Origin: Hericium rajendrae
Lineage: Eukaryota > Basidiomycota > Agaricomycetes > Russulales > Hericiaceae
Assembly (NCBI GenBank): GCA_033439255.1
Contig: CM065887.1
Coordinates: forward strand, 992,001-1,056,000
Direction of reading: 5' to 3'
Length of the DNA: 64,000 nt
Made by a program: the position numbers and the translations under genes. Under the pieces are notes generated by a model that ran no database searches, was not told where the DNA came from, and saw nothing but the letters and a program-made list of their open reading frames with translations. Of this stretch, positions 1 to 11,653 are shown piece after piece (the stretch's first letter is position 1; each line of letters begins with the position of its first letter).

Positions 1-1523
1 TCTGGCATGCGGTCAAGCCTTAAGGCATCGCAGTTCCAGTAGTCGGCTTTCCGAACTAGCACATATCAGTCGTATGCATGACAGCGGACAGCAGCGCAAA
101 CATTGGACATCAAAGCGAATCGATTGGTTGTTCTAATCGCAGTGCTTGTCCTGATATTGAAGCTTGCACGAAGAACTCCACTTGCCGACGGCCGTTCGTC
201 GTGCTCATCGGAAAGCAGTACTAGCTGCCGCGCCCTCAGTGCATGGCTATCCTCCAGCTTCCTCTCACAAAAGTGTCCCTCATTTCCCAACATGGTTCGA
301 TCTCGAAGCCTCCGGATCCCGTTGCACGCCTGCAATCGACGTCACAATCTCCCTCCGCGGCCCGTGCACTTAATGCTGCCCAGATTAAGGCCCTCGCGGC
401 ATCATCCTGGAAGCTGTCAGTGCGCGTTCTAGTGCGCTAGGCGTTCCGGCATCTGCCCGCGTGGGCCGGCGCGTGTGTGGCCAGAAGCGAGGCTGCTTGC
501 GAGGGCGAAGTGGATGGGTCCATGGCGTGCGGATGCAGGATGAGGATTCTGGTGGATAGCGTGAAGACTGGGTGCGTAGGAATTACATCAAGTAGGGAAG
601 CTCTACGTTTTCCGTCGCCATGAATACTGACATTGGTCTCGCAGAGCGTGAGGCTCATTTCGGAGATTACCAGAATGTTGACCCACGTCTTGTGTCAAGC
701 GTTGCGATTCATTGCAAGGCACATTTTCTTTGGTCGCATCCAAAGCCCACATCAGAAACATCTCATTTCGAGGAGTCGCGTCATTATGGCGCCGCGATAA
801 CTTTCTATAAGCGACTTTTTATCTCTGCACTGGCCATAGACAGAGCGATTGTCTTCTATCTGAGGTCAGCTACGAAGACTAGTATTGGTCTTGTTTGGAA
901 CGGAGTCCCTCGGACGACTACTAGTACTGTCGCTCTCTTGCACGTAGGCCTCTCACCATATCTCGCGCTTTTGTCGTCGCACCGATCGAGTCAGGCTATC
1001 TGGGTCTACAGCGCACTGATCGCTGCTGCCCGAGCCCGGAGACAAAGCAAGGACAACGACAGGTTCGCAGCAGATTCTTTGGAAGATGACGTTGAGGGCG
1101 GATGCTCCGATCGGGCTGGTGCTCGCAGTAGCGGTGGGTATGATAATGGTTCGTACCCAAGAAACTTGGAATCTTCTCTTCTACGCCTCGTCGTTGATGG
1201 AGAGATATCGCAGTTCACTCTCGCGGTGGCAGAGCTTGCATGGTGATAAGACTTCAGTTATGGTTATCTTGTCGTTATTGTATTCCGGACACCGCAACTT
1301 GTCCTGCGCTATCAAGGCGTGTATTGAATATCGCGCCCTCTTCAGCATCTAACAAAGAAGCAATGCCGATCAGGCCACGACTCGAAGTGCCTCGTGACCC
1401 ACGACGCAGTTCCGCGTACACGACCGAGCGGCGACCTTGCTCTTCCCTTCTCACCACCAAGAGCATACCCAGACCCAGCGAATCTCGCCGCCTCCATCAG
1501 TGAAACCTTGAGCCTAGTGTCTC
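1..1523. other. Leading region, no recognised gene
   Basis: No recognisable gene is seen here. A 208-codon open frame on the + strand (620-1246) starts with ATG but has no domain I recognise, and overlapping frames of similar length are open on both strands, so it is probably not a gene. The stretch may be the 5' flank of the DUF6535 gene that starts near 1524 or the tail of a gene outside the window. I see no inverted repeats or target duplications in it. Confidence 0.3.
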
Positions 1524-2869
1524 ATGCCACCTCAAAGCAGCAATCCGTCGTTAGCAAAGCGTAAGTCTGCTGCACATAAACCCTTTTGCTGTTGCATCCT
1601 TATCGATCAGCTTCTCGCCCTAGCGACCACGCTGGCAGCCCCGTCCAGTGAGTCACCACCCGAGGCTCTTTCCGGAGGCGGCTACAGATCGTCTCGCTCC
1701 TCCTTGGATGACTACCTGAGAGATGACCGTTCTTCGAGGATCATAGAGCCTGTGGCTGGATCAAAAGCACCTGAGGGCACAGAAGTGCAGCTTTCTGAGG
1801 TAGCAAGGCCTGCATCCCGCCCAAACAGTGATGGCGTCATTCGTAAGTGATTTCTCTCCAGCCACGGCATCTAAGGTTTTGCTTATTGGCATACTGTATA
1901 TCTTCACAGGAAATCAGTCCCCTGTGGATATTCTGGAGCGCTTCGCGGTCGGTCGCTCTGATTCGCTGGAGCCAGACGCTTCTCCACCGCTAAGTCTGTC
2001 TGTCCCGCCAGGTGCGAATCGGCTGCAGCGATGGATAGCCAGTGGCTCTGGAGACGACTTCAGGACATCTCATTCCTCGTTGGACCTCTCCGCTCTTTCA
2101 GGGATGGCCTGGCCACCACGCGAGGCTGGTGATTCCATCATATCGGGACCCCCAAGTCTAAGTGTTCGAGACTTTCGAAACTTCACTATGTCCCCATCCC
2201 CATTATATCCATCGGCAGAACTATATGTCCATGCACCATCGGGCAAGTTAGCTGATCCTGATGGAGAACAAATAGAGGACACCGTTCCGAATCTCAATCT
2301 GTCCACGGAGGAGCCAAGAGTTCAACCCAAATGGACATTTGGGATTAAGAGGAAGGCTCCTATCAAACAAGGTCTGTACAATGTGTTGCAACTTTCTAGC
2401 CAGTAGCTTCTAGCTAGTAGCTGATATCTTGGCCTTTAGGAAATAATCGACATGATTATGAGCAGAAGTATCCCCCGGACGAACTGTACGAGGAGATGAG
2501 TGACAATGCTCGAGTGTGGCATGTCTACCTTGATGAGGCAGAAGTGTATGATGCTGACATGATTGAAGCTTGGAAGGACACCATTGATGTCCTGCTAGTC
2601 TTTGTATGTTGCTTCCATTTGTGCTTTTTTATATAACCTCACAATATTTTCTCCCTTTCAAGGCTGGTCTATTCTCTGCTGTGGTCACAGCTTTTGTGGT
2701 GCAGACATCTCAGGCCCTTCAACCTGATTACAGCCAAGTTGCTGCCTCTCTTCTTACTGAGCTTGTTGGCATCCAGAGAGCAGCTGCTCTAGGCCAGCCA
2801 GTTGATGCTGTAAACCAGTCTGCTCTGAACATAACCACTCCATTCATGCCAGCAGCTACTGATTACTGG

Positions 2870-3033
2870 TGGAGCAGGCCAAAGGGACACGACGCAAGCC
2901 CTGGGATAGTGGCAGGATGAGGAATGTGCTACTACATGCTGACAGCTAACTACTCGAATGATGACTAAGCAGCAGGGAAACTCCCACAGATCACGTGCTC
3001 TATGGCAGTAGGGACCCCCTTGGTCCCTACTCC
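2870..3033. mobile_element. 164-bp MITE inside a DUF6535 exon
   Basis: The element is flanked by a 5-bp direct repeat ACTGG (2865-2869 and 3034-3038). Its ends are imperfect inverted repeats (left GGAGCAGGCCAAAGGG, right complement GGAGTAGGGACCAAGGGG). Deleting it with one copy of ACTGG joins codons for D-Y-W to V-N-G-L-W-F in frame, which is the expected run of the DUF6535 family. The right end also holds a 9-bp perfect hairpin (GTAGGGACC, 5-nt loop, GGTCCCTAC, 3008-3030). There is no coding capacity. The superfamily is not assigned. Confidence 0.7.
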
Positions 3034-3540
3034 ACTGGGTGAATGGACTCTGGTTTACAAGTCTTTCTCTGAGCCTTGTAACAGCTTTGCTCTCTGTGCT
3101 GATCAAACAATGGCTGCAACATTATGTTTCTGCTGTCTCTGGAACATCAGGAAAAACCGCAAATCCATCAAACACGCTTACCGATCATCAGAAGTTTGAT
3201 GGGCGCTACTGATGTCAGATTAGCACTACTGATCTAGACTTAGTGATGTAATAGAAGAATCATGACCACTGTAATTTAGCCGTAGCTTCTGTAGCACGTA
3301 ATTATGCAAGGCACATTTTGATCAAGGAATCTGTAGACGTCATCTACCTGCTGTAGCTATGATGCACCTGCTGTAGCTGCAGTAGACAACATATTAACAT
3401 GCATTATATTATTGACTTTAACTATTCTATGATTCTTATGTACATATACCATTAGTTAGCAACATAAATATGATATATATGATCAACTCTTATAAGTTTA
3501 CTTAAGACTGTATAGAGTTGAGTGTTGCCGCATTGTATGA

Positions 3541-4690
3541 GCAGCAGGACGAAGAATGTTGCCCAAATATAGGCATGATTGGTCGTCTTAAGCTGGCTGT
3601 ACTGGAGCGCCGCAACTCAACAAGTTGAAACATTGAAGTCCTGTCTCAAGGTATGTTCACAGTGTGTATTGATACTAATGCATATGGAATTATAGGTTCT
3701 ACTACTGCCCTTGCCTCTGGGCTTTGTATCTGGGCCTTGGCTCCAAAAAAAAGGTTCTAATAGGTACGTCAAATAATCTTCTGAATCATAGCACAAATGT
3801 GTCTCTCCAGACCTCAAACCTTTGTCGATTTGCACGATCTTGGCATCGTTCGAATCGTGCTGATCGTAGCTTTCGAACGAGCCCACATGCGAGGCGTTTG
3901 GATAAGTATTAGGTGAGTTACCTGCCTTATTCTGATAGGTACTTACTGATAGCAGGATCTTGGCATAGCGCAACGAGAAGGGCATGGATCGGCTCGTATA
4001 TAGGCTTGTTCGAACACTATGATTTATAGCTTTCGAACAAGCCTACATACGAGTCGATCCAACCAGCCGTTGCTCCGCAGCAAGACATTCTCTCCTCCTG
4101 GTAAGGCAAAATTCGCCTTTTAGCGAATTTGTCATATCTCGGTCAATACAGTACGTATTGACGACGTTTTAACAGTTTTAGAAAGGGCTAATCCATACCG
4201 TTCCAATAAGCCTACATACACGTCGATAGGACCAGGTAGCGCCACGAAACAGCAAGATCTCCTGGATGATGTGGCAAAACGTGTTTTTGCCATATCTTGG
4301 GATATATTGTACGTATCACACTTCTCTTAGGCTCGACTGAAAGCTCTGATTCGTAACTTTCGAACAAGCCCTCGTGCGTCCATATTGGTGGACATTTCAT
4401 CGCGCAAGGGACAAACTTGTCCTATCATCCCTCCTCCTAGGCGAGTTTTTTTCACTTTCTCAAATCTCCATCATTTTCTATGATCTTAGGCTTATTTTGC
4501 TCACACAATGCAGGTCTTTCATTTTATTATATTAATCAGGTAAGTACTGGATGTGTGGTACTGCAATATTGATACCTCTGATTTCTTAGGTGTCACCTGG
4601 GACGTTCCCACGCCCTCGGCAGAGCGGCACAGAGCAGGACGAAGAATAATGCCCAAATTTGGGCATGATTCTTCGTCCTCCCAGGGTGGC
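3541..4690. repeat. Hairpin-rich tandem module A
   Basis: The module is bounded by two related palindromes. At 3546-3588 the palindrome is imperfect; at 4636-4679 it is a 44-bp near-perfect palindrome with arms starting AGGACGAAGAAT and centre GCCCAAATTTGGGC. In between, four degenerate units of about 165 bp recur (around 3870, 4030, 4200 and 4355). Each is marked by a TTCGAACAAGCC-like segment and later a CATATCT(C/T)GG segment. One unit forms a 29-bp stem (3986-4014 with 4032-4060, two mismatches); a smaller stem lies at 4109-4131. There is no coding capacity. Confidence 0.6.
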
Positions 4691-4995
4691 AGGGCATGGT
4701 GCGGGTGAGATGCAGTGCAGTGCAGGTGGGGAGGGGGCACACTAGGGGGGGCATGCAGCGCAGTGCATGAGCGAGGTGCAGTGTGGTGTGGATGTGGCTA
4801 CAGGTACGGCGATGGACATGCATGCAGGCGAGGCACGGCACAGCGGGCAGGTGCACGCATGCGTCGGATGCATGGGGTATGAGTGCGGGAGTGGGTGCAA
4901 GGTGGTGCACACAGTGGATGTGCACACATGCATGGTGCAGTGACGTGCACATGGGTGAGGTGTGGTGCAGTGGACAGGTGTGCAGGCATGGCATA
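4690..4995. repeat. Purine/GC-biased low-complexity core of copy 0
   Basis: Short GCATG/GTGCA-type words are repeated, leaving long open frames in several phases on both strands. It corresponds in position to the GC-rich cores of the other family copies. The open frames lack any recognisable domain and I do not count them as genes. Confidence 0.5.
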
Positions 4996-5439
4996 GTGCA
5001 GCGGACGTGCGATACTCTCAGTGTTAGCATGAATAAATGAAAAGATTTTTTTTTACTCACCTGCCGGGTCCTCATCATGCTATAACCATCTGCCGGCGTT
5101 TGATTCCACACGAAAGGGGGAGGGAGAGAGGAGGAGAGGAGAGAAGGAGGGGAGTTGAGGGTAGCAGCTGCAAGATGAATGTTATTGATGAACTTTGATG
5201 TGCGTCAAGTCATTCACCACCAAACATGTGCAAGTTGGAATGTTTCTAATGTAGTAAATCAAATAAAATCAGGATAAATCTGAAAAAAACACCAGTAGCT
5301 ATATTTCATTGATTCAATTTATTTGAATCACAGAACTATATAGCTACTGGACTATAAGCTACTGGACAGCAACACGAACTTAGTGAAGTCTGTTGCCTTA
5401 GTCTCTGACACAGCACCCGGCAGCATCCGGGCCAAGTCA

Positions 5440-5528
5440 CGGCAGCTGCATTTTGAGCTCCGCTCGCCACGTCTATATAAGGCATGCACGACATGCAACC
5501 TCTCTTTCTTTCCAACCCCCATCATCTC
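5440..5528 (+). promoter_or_regulatory. TATA promoter unit of transposon copy 0
   Basis: CCACGTCTATATAAGGCATG around 5467-5486 contains a TATA box at 5474-5481, followed by a pyrimidine-rich leader. The same block with the same spacing recurs at 57,861-57,880 in copy 4. It points outward, away from the GC core, so in this copy it would drive transcription into the nested copy 1. Confidence 0.45.
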
Positions 5529-6399
5529 CATCAGATAAATGTGTAAGTGGTACATAGCTCTATAAAGTCTATATAGATTTCATAGTTCCATAGCACTGCC
5601 CTTTTCTCTATAGCCAGCATAGCTAAAGGGGAATGCTATGTAGTGCTATGAAGCTGAAGAGTGATGCTATGAAGTGCTATGATATCTATGATAGCTAACT
5701 ATGTAGCTATGATAGTCTAACCAGCTATGAAAGCTATAAGTGTCCATTAAAGCTATAAGACTTATGTGTCTTACATATTCTATATTCAGTATGTGTCTTA
5801 TATATCCTACATTTAATATGTGTCTCACATATTCTATACTCAATATATATTAAAGCAATAAAATCTATTGAAACTATAAATATTTTCTACAATCATATCA
5901 GAATTAGTAAGATATGATCACACAAGTATAAGCTATTTCAATGCATCAAGATTATATTGATATCATAAACATTACTACTAATTAAAAAGCAAAAACATAA
6001 GTAAGAAAGTAAGAGATAAGATGAGTACAAGATAAGATAAGTACAAGATAAGATAAGATCAGTATAAGATAAGATAAGTAGTAAAAGATAAGAAAACATT
6101 AGTCTTTAAAGACAAAGATAACACATGAAAACTTACCAAAGTAACAAAAAGCGAAATCTAAAAGACAACTTAAAAGATAATAGTATTAGTATGAGCAATA
6201 AGAAAAAAACAATGAAAGGTTACCTTAAAGACAACGAGCCAGTAAAGAATGACAACGAGCAAGTAAAGAATAATGACGAGCAAGTAAAGAATGACGACGA
6301 GCAAGTAAAGAATGATGACGAGCAAGCAAAGGACGTCGACGAAGGCGTCGACGTGGCAAGAGACAGTGGGAGTTAAATAGCAAGAGGCAACGCGCGTCG

Positions 6400-6420
6400 C
6401 GCGAGCCTTATATACGAATC
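6400..6420 (-). promoter_or_regulatory. Outward TATA box of copy 1
   Basis: CTTATATA at 6407-6414 reads TATATAAG on the minus strand. It lies next to a GC-rich, inverted CCGGGCGGAGCCGGG-like block at 6420-6434. Its place relative to the stem-loop is conserved in the other copies. Confidence 0.4.
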
Positions 6421-6841
6421 CCGGGCGGAGCCGGGATTCGTGGTTGCCGGGCGCTTGCCGAGCGTCGCGTCAGAGACTGGGCGCTAGACTTTATTATGTT
6501 GATGCTGCTGCTCAGCAATTCACGGTGCAGTAGATACATAGAATTCTCATTGATTCTGGCTTACTGTATGATCTATCATAGTATTCTTTTTCTCTGAAGT
6601 TTTACGATTTTACTTGGTTTGTTAAAGCTCGAACAATGTAGCTTCGCTCGTTCGGTGGCTGAAGCACCGAACGCGCGTCGAAGTTCGTCTTGTCCCTACC
6701 ACCATCACTCCCCTGTCTCCCCCGTTCGCCATCCCTCTTCTCGCTCCCATCGGATCGAACATCGGAGGAGGATAGTCAGATGCCGAGGGCCTCAAAGGTA
6801 AGTAAAAAAAAAGTCTCAACTCACTTATTCGTACTAATCTA

Positions 6842-6874
6842 GAGAGTATCGCTCGTTCGACGAGCGATACTCTC
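6842..6874 (+). other. Conserved stem-loop of copy 1
   Basis: Perfect 14-bp arms GAGAGTATCGCTCG and CGAGCGATACTCTC enclose loop TTCGA. It begins directly after the predicted acceptor of the small conserved intron, so it would be the first thing in exon 2 of an inward transcript. Homologous stems exist in copies 2, 3 and 4. Confidence 0.75.
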
Positions 6875-9800
6875 GTCTTCTTTCGTCCTCCCGCGCCCTC
6901 ATCCCCTTTCGCCTCCGACTGCCGCCTATCCCGCAACACCCTGCCCTCCGCCGACCTCGCCACCACGCCGCCTCGCCGCCACGTCGCTAGCGCCCAGCGC
7001 GTCGCCTTCAACGACCACGATCAGCGGAGTGCGCACGGTCGTCCGCGACCCGGGACGGGCATGCCAGCGCACGCACGTCGCGTGGCGCCTGTCCATCCTC
7101 GCGACGTCTACGCCATCGCGCCTCGCGTGCACGCCTGCCGCGTTGCGCACGGGCTCGCGGTAGCCCGACGTTTCGTGCCCGGCCCTGCGCCTCGTGCACG
7201 GCCCCGCCGCCCTCGACCCTCGCCCACGCCCCTCCACGCGCCTCGCGCTTTCTGCGTGCAGGTTACCGCGTCACGCACGAACCCGCGGCAGTCTAGTGCC
7301 TCGCGCACGGGCCCGTGGCCACCCGACGCCTCACGCACGGACCTGCTGCCCTCGACGCCTCACGCACGCCCTCGGCGTCTCGCGCACAGACCCTGCGCCT
7401 CGCGTGCAGGCTGCTGCCTCACGCACGAGCCCGTGGCAACCCAGTGCTTCGTGCACGGGCCTGCCGCCCCCGACGCTTCGCCCACGCGCCCTGCGCGCCT
7501 TGCGTCTCCCGCACGCAGGCATGACGCATCGCACACGAGCCCGCGGTGCCCAGGATCTCGCGCACGGGCCCCGCGCCTCGCATACAGGCCCGCCGCCTCG
7601 CGTACGGGCCCCGTATCTCCTGCGCGCACGTCTGCCGCATCGCACACGGGCCCGCTGCCACCCAGCGCCCCGTGCACGCCCCGCTGTGCCTCGCGCACGG
7701 CCCTCCCGTCTCGCGCGCGCAGGCCTGCCGCGCCTCGTGTGTGTGCGCCTCGTGTCGCGCGCGGGTCGGCCAGTGCGCGCACTCTCGTGTACGGGCCCCG
7801 GGCCCGCGATGGCCTCCCGCGCCGTGGATACATGCCCGCATTGGCCCTAATTACTTATTTACTTTTAATATAGTAGAATTAGCTGTTGTTTATTACTCCT
7901 GAGCCCATAATTTAAATATATTTTCAACCTAGACAATTGGCTTAAGATGCTCTTGCCTTAGTATATTTTGGGGTTCTAGGTATGGTATGATAGGAATCAT
8001 AGCATTGATAGCAACCCTATGATGTTATATAGCTAGCATAGCTGTCACTCAAAACTACATAGCTCTATATACCCACCACCAACAGCTATAGAACCTATGA
8101 TAGGTCTTATAGAGCTATAAAGCTGTGCTGCCAAAATACATAGAGTGCATAGAACTATCATAGGAGCCATATCATTGGCTGGAAGCTATGTAGAAAACTG
8201 ATTTTTCTGATGTCTTCTGTTATTGACTCGAGCTTTGTGCATGATGTGTCTTCCTTTTTCTTATTAGTAATCTTTATGCTTATGTCTGTTCTTACCTTAC
8301 TATGGGTATGTACATTTTCATTTCTTTTTTTTTTTTTAATTTTTTGGTAAGTCTTTGCTTATAGCCTTTGATACCTCACTAACTAGCTTTTACTAGTACT
8401 TGTTAAATATAATATTGCTTTTTTTGTGATGTTTGTAATGTTTGTTCTTTTTTACAGTCTATGCTTTTGAATCCTCTTATAGTGTAGTCTCATATAGTAC
8501 CATGTATTTGTATTTGCTAGTAAATAAATTTGATTGTTGTTTGTTTGAACCCTTATGAACTGCATAAGAATTTTTTGTTGACTTAGATATTATATTGAGT
8601 TAGTCAAATTTGAAGACCTGCAAATATAACAGGCTGCATATGTGCAATAAATCTATTGTAGCATGGATGGACTACTGTAGTTGTGGTAGCACATTATAGC
8701 ATCTGTAGAAGATTGCACATTGTGGAAACTTGACTTGTCTACAGTAGCAAATCTGTACTACAGTGAACTACAGTAGACAATATCTATCTACAGTAGCTAC
8801 AGAAAATAAGAAGAGTCCTACAGACACTACCACAACTACTCTGGCTACTATAGCTACTGTAGCCAGCGGTAGTTCACGATAGTACATATGGTTTTTCCTG
8901 ATGAAGTGCTCAAGTGCAGGTGCATGTTCATCAGTTTCGATTTGATGGTCTTGAGAAATGGCATGTCAGAGGCATCATTGGCCTACTTCCTGTGCTCATG
9001 CATTTATCTCTGCTGGTTTTTCTCTGTGGCCTTGTGATTTTTTTGACTCCACTAGATATGGCTATATCTTGGATGATCACTGCAATTGCTGCACTTGCAT
9101 ATGTGATTTATGTTATAACAAATATACTTCCATTGAGATATCCAGATTGTCCTTATAAAACTTCATTGACACATTATATAAATGTCTCAACAAATATTTT
9201 AAGACATTCATTTTATATATATATGATACTTGAGCCAATTATATGGCTAGCACAGACAAAGATTGTAAAAAGATGCTCCATGTTACATTCTTATAGAATA
9301 CATGAATATGCACAGCAAATATCTAAAAGAACTCAGCAGATATGTCAGGAAAGAAAGCTTGTATTGCATCAATATATTTTTAGTCCAAAAAATAAAGAGC
9401 TAAAGATGATTGAGAAGCTTTCATCTATTCTAAATTTAGCTTCTTTGCATTGGTTAACTCATGTTACATCTAATCCTACTGTGATATCACTTTCACATCA
9501 AGCATTCTCTGCAATTGATATAAACTATGTGATTAATGCAGATATGCAAAAGAAAGAGAGTTATGATGAACTCTATCAAACTTTGAGTGCTAAAGTTGAA
9601 AATATAAAAGAAATAGCTGATTCTGATATAGATTGGACAGCTATTATTAGGCTGGCTCGAGCAATTATAAATTTAACTTTAATACAACGACAATCAGAGT
9701 TCAATCCTCCTAAAGAAGCTATTAGTATATTTCAAAGGCTTGAAGAGAATGGTAATAATAAAAAAGTCCTTGAGCTTGTTCTTCTAGGACATATTGGAGT

Positions 9801-11169
9801 AGTCTTGCTTTATGGAAAACATGTGTCTAATATTACATCTTCAATAAATGATATTGTTCAACAACACAATATAAACAATATATTGATTTCACATGATTAT
9901 ATTATATTATATATGTTATGTTGGATCAAAAAGTTTAACTTGAGTGATCGCAATCGTAATTGGTTCTATGACATTGATATTGCACTAAGCTTTGAGCTAG
10001 TTATTAATGAATTGAATAAAGTAGACTGTCAGTTCTCGAGTTATATTGCTAAGATATCTATAGCTTTTGCATTTTCTATAATGAGGTATAAATTCTCTAA
10101 CATTATAGATTATGAAGAAAGTTATATAAAGACAAGAAATTTGTATAAAAAATTAGAGGATATAAACAAAATTGAGAATGATGAGTTATTATATATGTTT
10201 ATTTGGACTGCAATTCAAAATTTGCACTCTGAATTTGTTAGCTACAATTATATTGACAAGACTAGAAATTCAACATATACTAATATATCCTGGTACAATC
10301 TCATTCATCTGAGAAAAGCACCAGTGGTATATGGCACTATGTAGTCTACATAGCTCTGATAGGACCATAGGAGTCCTCTTTTCTACATAGCTACTCCATA
10401 GTAGTGAGGTAATCTATATAGAGCTATCATAGCTATCATAGCATAGACTATAAGCTATCATAGCTCTCATAGCTGCTATAGCATATGATGGCTATCATAG
10501 CTATGTCAGCTATGTAGTATATCTCTGTTATCATATCATATCTAGCTAGTAAGGCTGCTATCTACTCTATATCACCTATGTCTTGTATGCTGCTTAAGAG
10601 TGCTAAAAATATATTTAAATATACATATATAATATATTTGAATCTTGTTGCATCTATAACATTTAAAACATCGAAAATTTAAAAGCATATATTTCAAACA
10701 ATATTAAATTACAAGACATTTAATACAAAGCTACAAACACTACACTAGTACAAAGCTACAAACACTACACATCTATGATACACTGTAAAGATCAACACTT
10801 CAAGATAAGATAACAAAACATACAAAGATAAGATGAGATAAGATACAAAGATAAGATGAGATAGAAATTAAAGATAAAACATAGACAAAAAAGATAAGAT
10901 AAAAGACTTACTCCACAGATAAGAAAAAGCGAAAATAATCTAAAGGCAAAGTCAACAAATTAGTATACAGGATACAGATATAGAAAAACATAAGACTTAC
11001 TTAAGATAATAAAGCAAAGATATAGAAGTCTACAAAGAACAGTAGAAAATAAAATAATATAGCAACAATATAACAACTTACCGAACATAAGAAAGTTGAA
11101 GCAGAAGAAGAGAGAGCGACGAAAGACGAGGGATGGTAGTGGTAGGGAAGAGAGAGAGACAGCGCGTTG

Positions 11170-11190
11170 TGCATGTCTTATATAGACATG
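11170..11190 (-). promoter_or_regulatory. Outward TATA box of copy 2
   Basis: CTTATATA at 11177-11184 reads TATATAAG on the minus strand. On that strand it is followed by a CT-rich leader and then ATGTTCG just before a GTAAGT donor (near 11,090), the same arrangement as in copy 4. Confidence 0.45.
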
Positions 11191-11622
11191 GCAATCGGAG
11201 TGTCAAATGTAGCTTGCCGAGACCGGGCCGGGCATAGCCGGGCATCGTGCCAGAGGCTGGCCGTTAGATTCTATTAAGTGGATTTTGATACCTGCGAGCG
11301 TGTCGTAAAGTAATTACATAGATGGCTCATTCATTGTATTTATACCGGTGTGCTATATCTTCTCACTTTTTTCGTGAATTAAACGGATTTTATTCGATTT
11401 GTTAGAGTCGAAACCGCTGAACGCGCGAGTCGAATGCTGCTGTGGCTGTAAGTCGTCGCGCGACTTGTATCTATGCAACACTCCCTCCATCTCCCCCTTC
11501 GTCTGCCTCTCTCTCTCCATACACACGGCGTCTTCAAGACTCGGGAGGACTTAGTAGACGGCTTGAGGGGCTAATAGGTATGTTTAAAAACTCTCTTTCG
11601 TTTGTTTCTTGTACTAACACAG

Positions 11623-11653
11623 CGAGTATTGCTCGTTCACCGAGCGATACTCG
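11623..11653 (+). other. Conserved stem-loop of copy 2
   Basis: 13-nt arms CGAGTATTGCTCG and CGAGCGATACTCG enclose loop TTCAC. One pair is G-T/G-U, so the stem can still form in RNA. It starts immediately after the TACTAACACAG intron end. Confidence 0.75.

Larger units (their letters stand above)
5529..8212 (+). mobile_element. Non-autonomous transposon copy 1, nested in copy 0
   Basis: It is 2684 bp long, begins CATCAGATAAAT and ends ATTTTTCTGATG, with target duplication TC (5527-5528 and 8213-8214). The left arm has CTATGATAG and GATAAGATAAGAT subterminal repeats (5600-6120) and an outward TATA box on the minus strand (6407-6414). Next come a pyrimidine-rich leader (6690-6790), an intron starting GTAAGT at about 6797 and ending near TACTAATCTAG, a perfect stem-loop (6842-6874) and a very GC-rich core (6890-7850). 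The right AT-rich arm again carries CATAGCTATG-type repeats. No transposase is present. Long GC-core open frames rich in Arg, Ala, Pro and His are open on both strands and are probably not proteins. Confidence 0.8.
3186..8903 (-). mobile_element. Large non-autonomous transposon, copy 0 (reverse), carrying a nested copy
   Basis: This copy begins with CATCAG at 3186 and ends with CTGATG at 8903, the same termini as the other four family members. Its subterminal arms carry CTGTAGCTAC-like repeats instead of the CTATGATAG repeats of its relatives. Read on the minus strand it has the family order: promoter/TATA unit (TATATAAG at 5474-5481 on +), pyrimidine-rich leader, small intron after GTGAGTAAAA (complement of about 5011-5070), half of the stem-loop (about 5007-5019), GC-rich core (about 4690-4990), hairpin module (3541-4690) and right arm. 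Family copy 1 is inserted at 5529-8212; without it this copy would be about 3.0 kb. No 2-bp target duplication is visible (AT versus AA), so it is probably the oldest copy. Confidence 0.6.

Noticed and set aside
4593-5111. Cys/His-rich minus frame of 172 codons
   Set aside because: Lies in the GC-biased low-complexity core of copy 0 and consists of CACxTG-type repeats; not a zinc-finger pattern of regular spacing.
7061-7873. Long Arg/Pro/Ala/His-rich open frames in the GC-rich transposon cores (also 11,637-12,703, 52,403-53,500 and 56,192-57,435)
   Set aside because: They are open in several phases and on both strands at once because stop codons are rare in such DNA. The frames do not align between copies and contain no domain.
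8914-10344. A separate AT-rich gene starting with ATG at 8914
   Set aside because: The frame continues the second half of a DUF6535 domain whose first half ends at 3185. The frame before 8923 overlaps a likely acceptor, so it is the middle of a broken gene rather than a new one.
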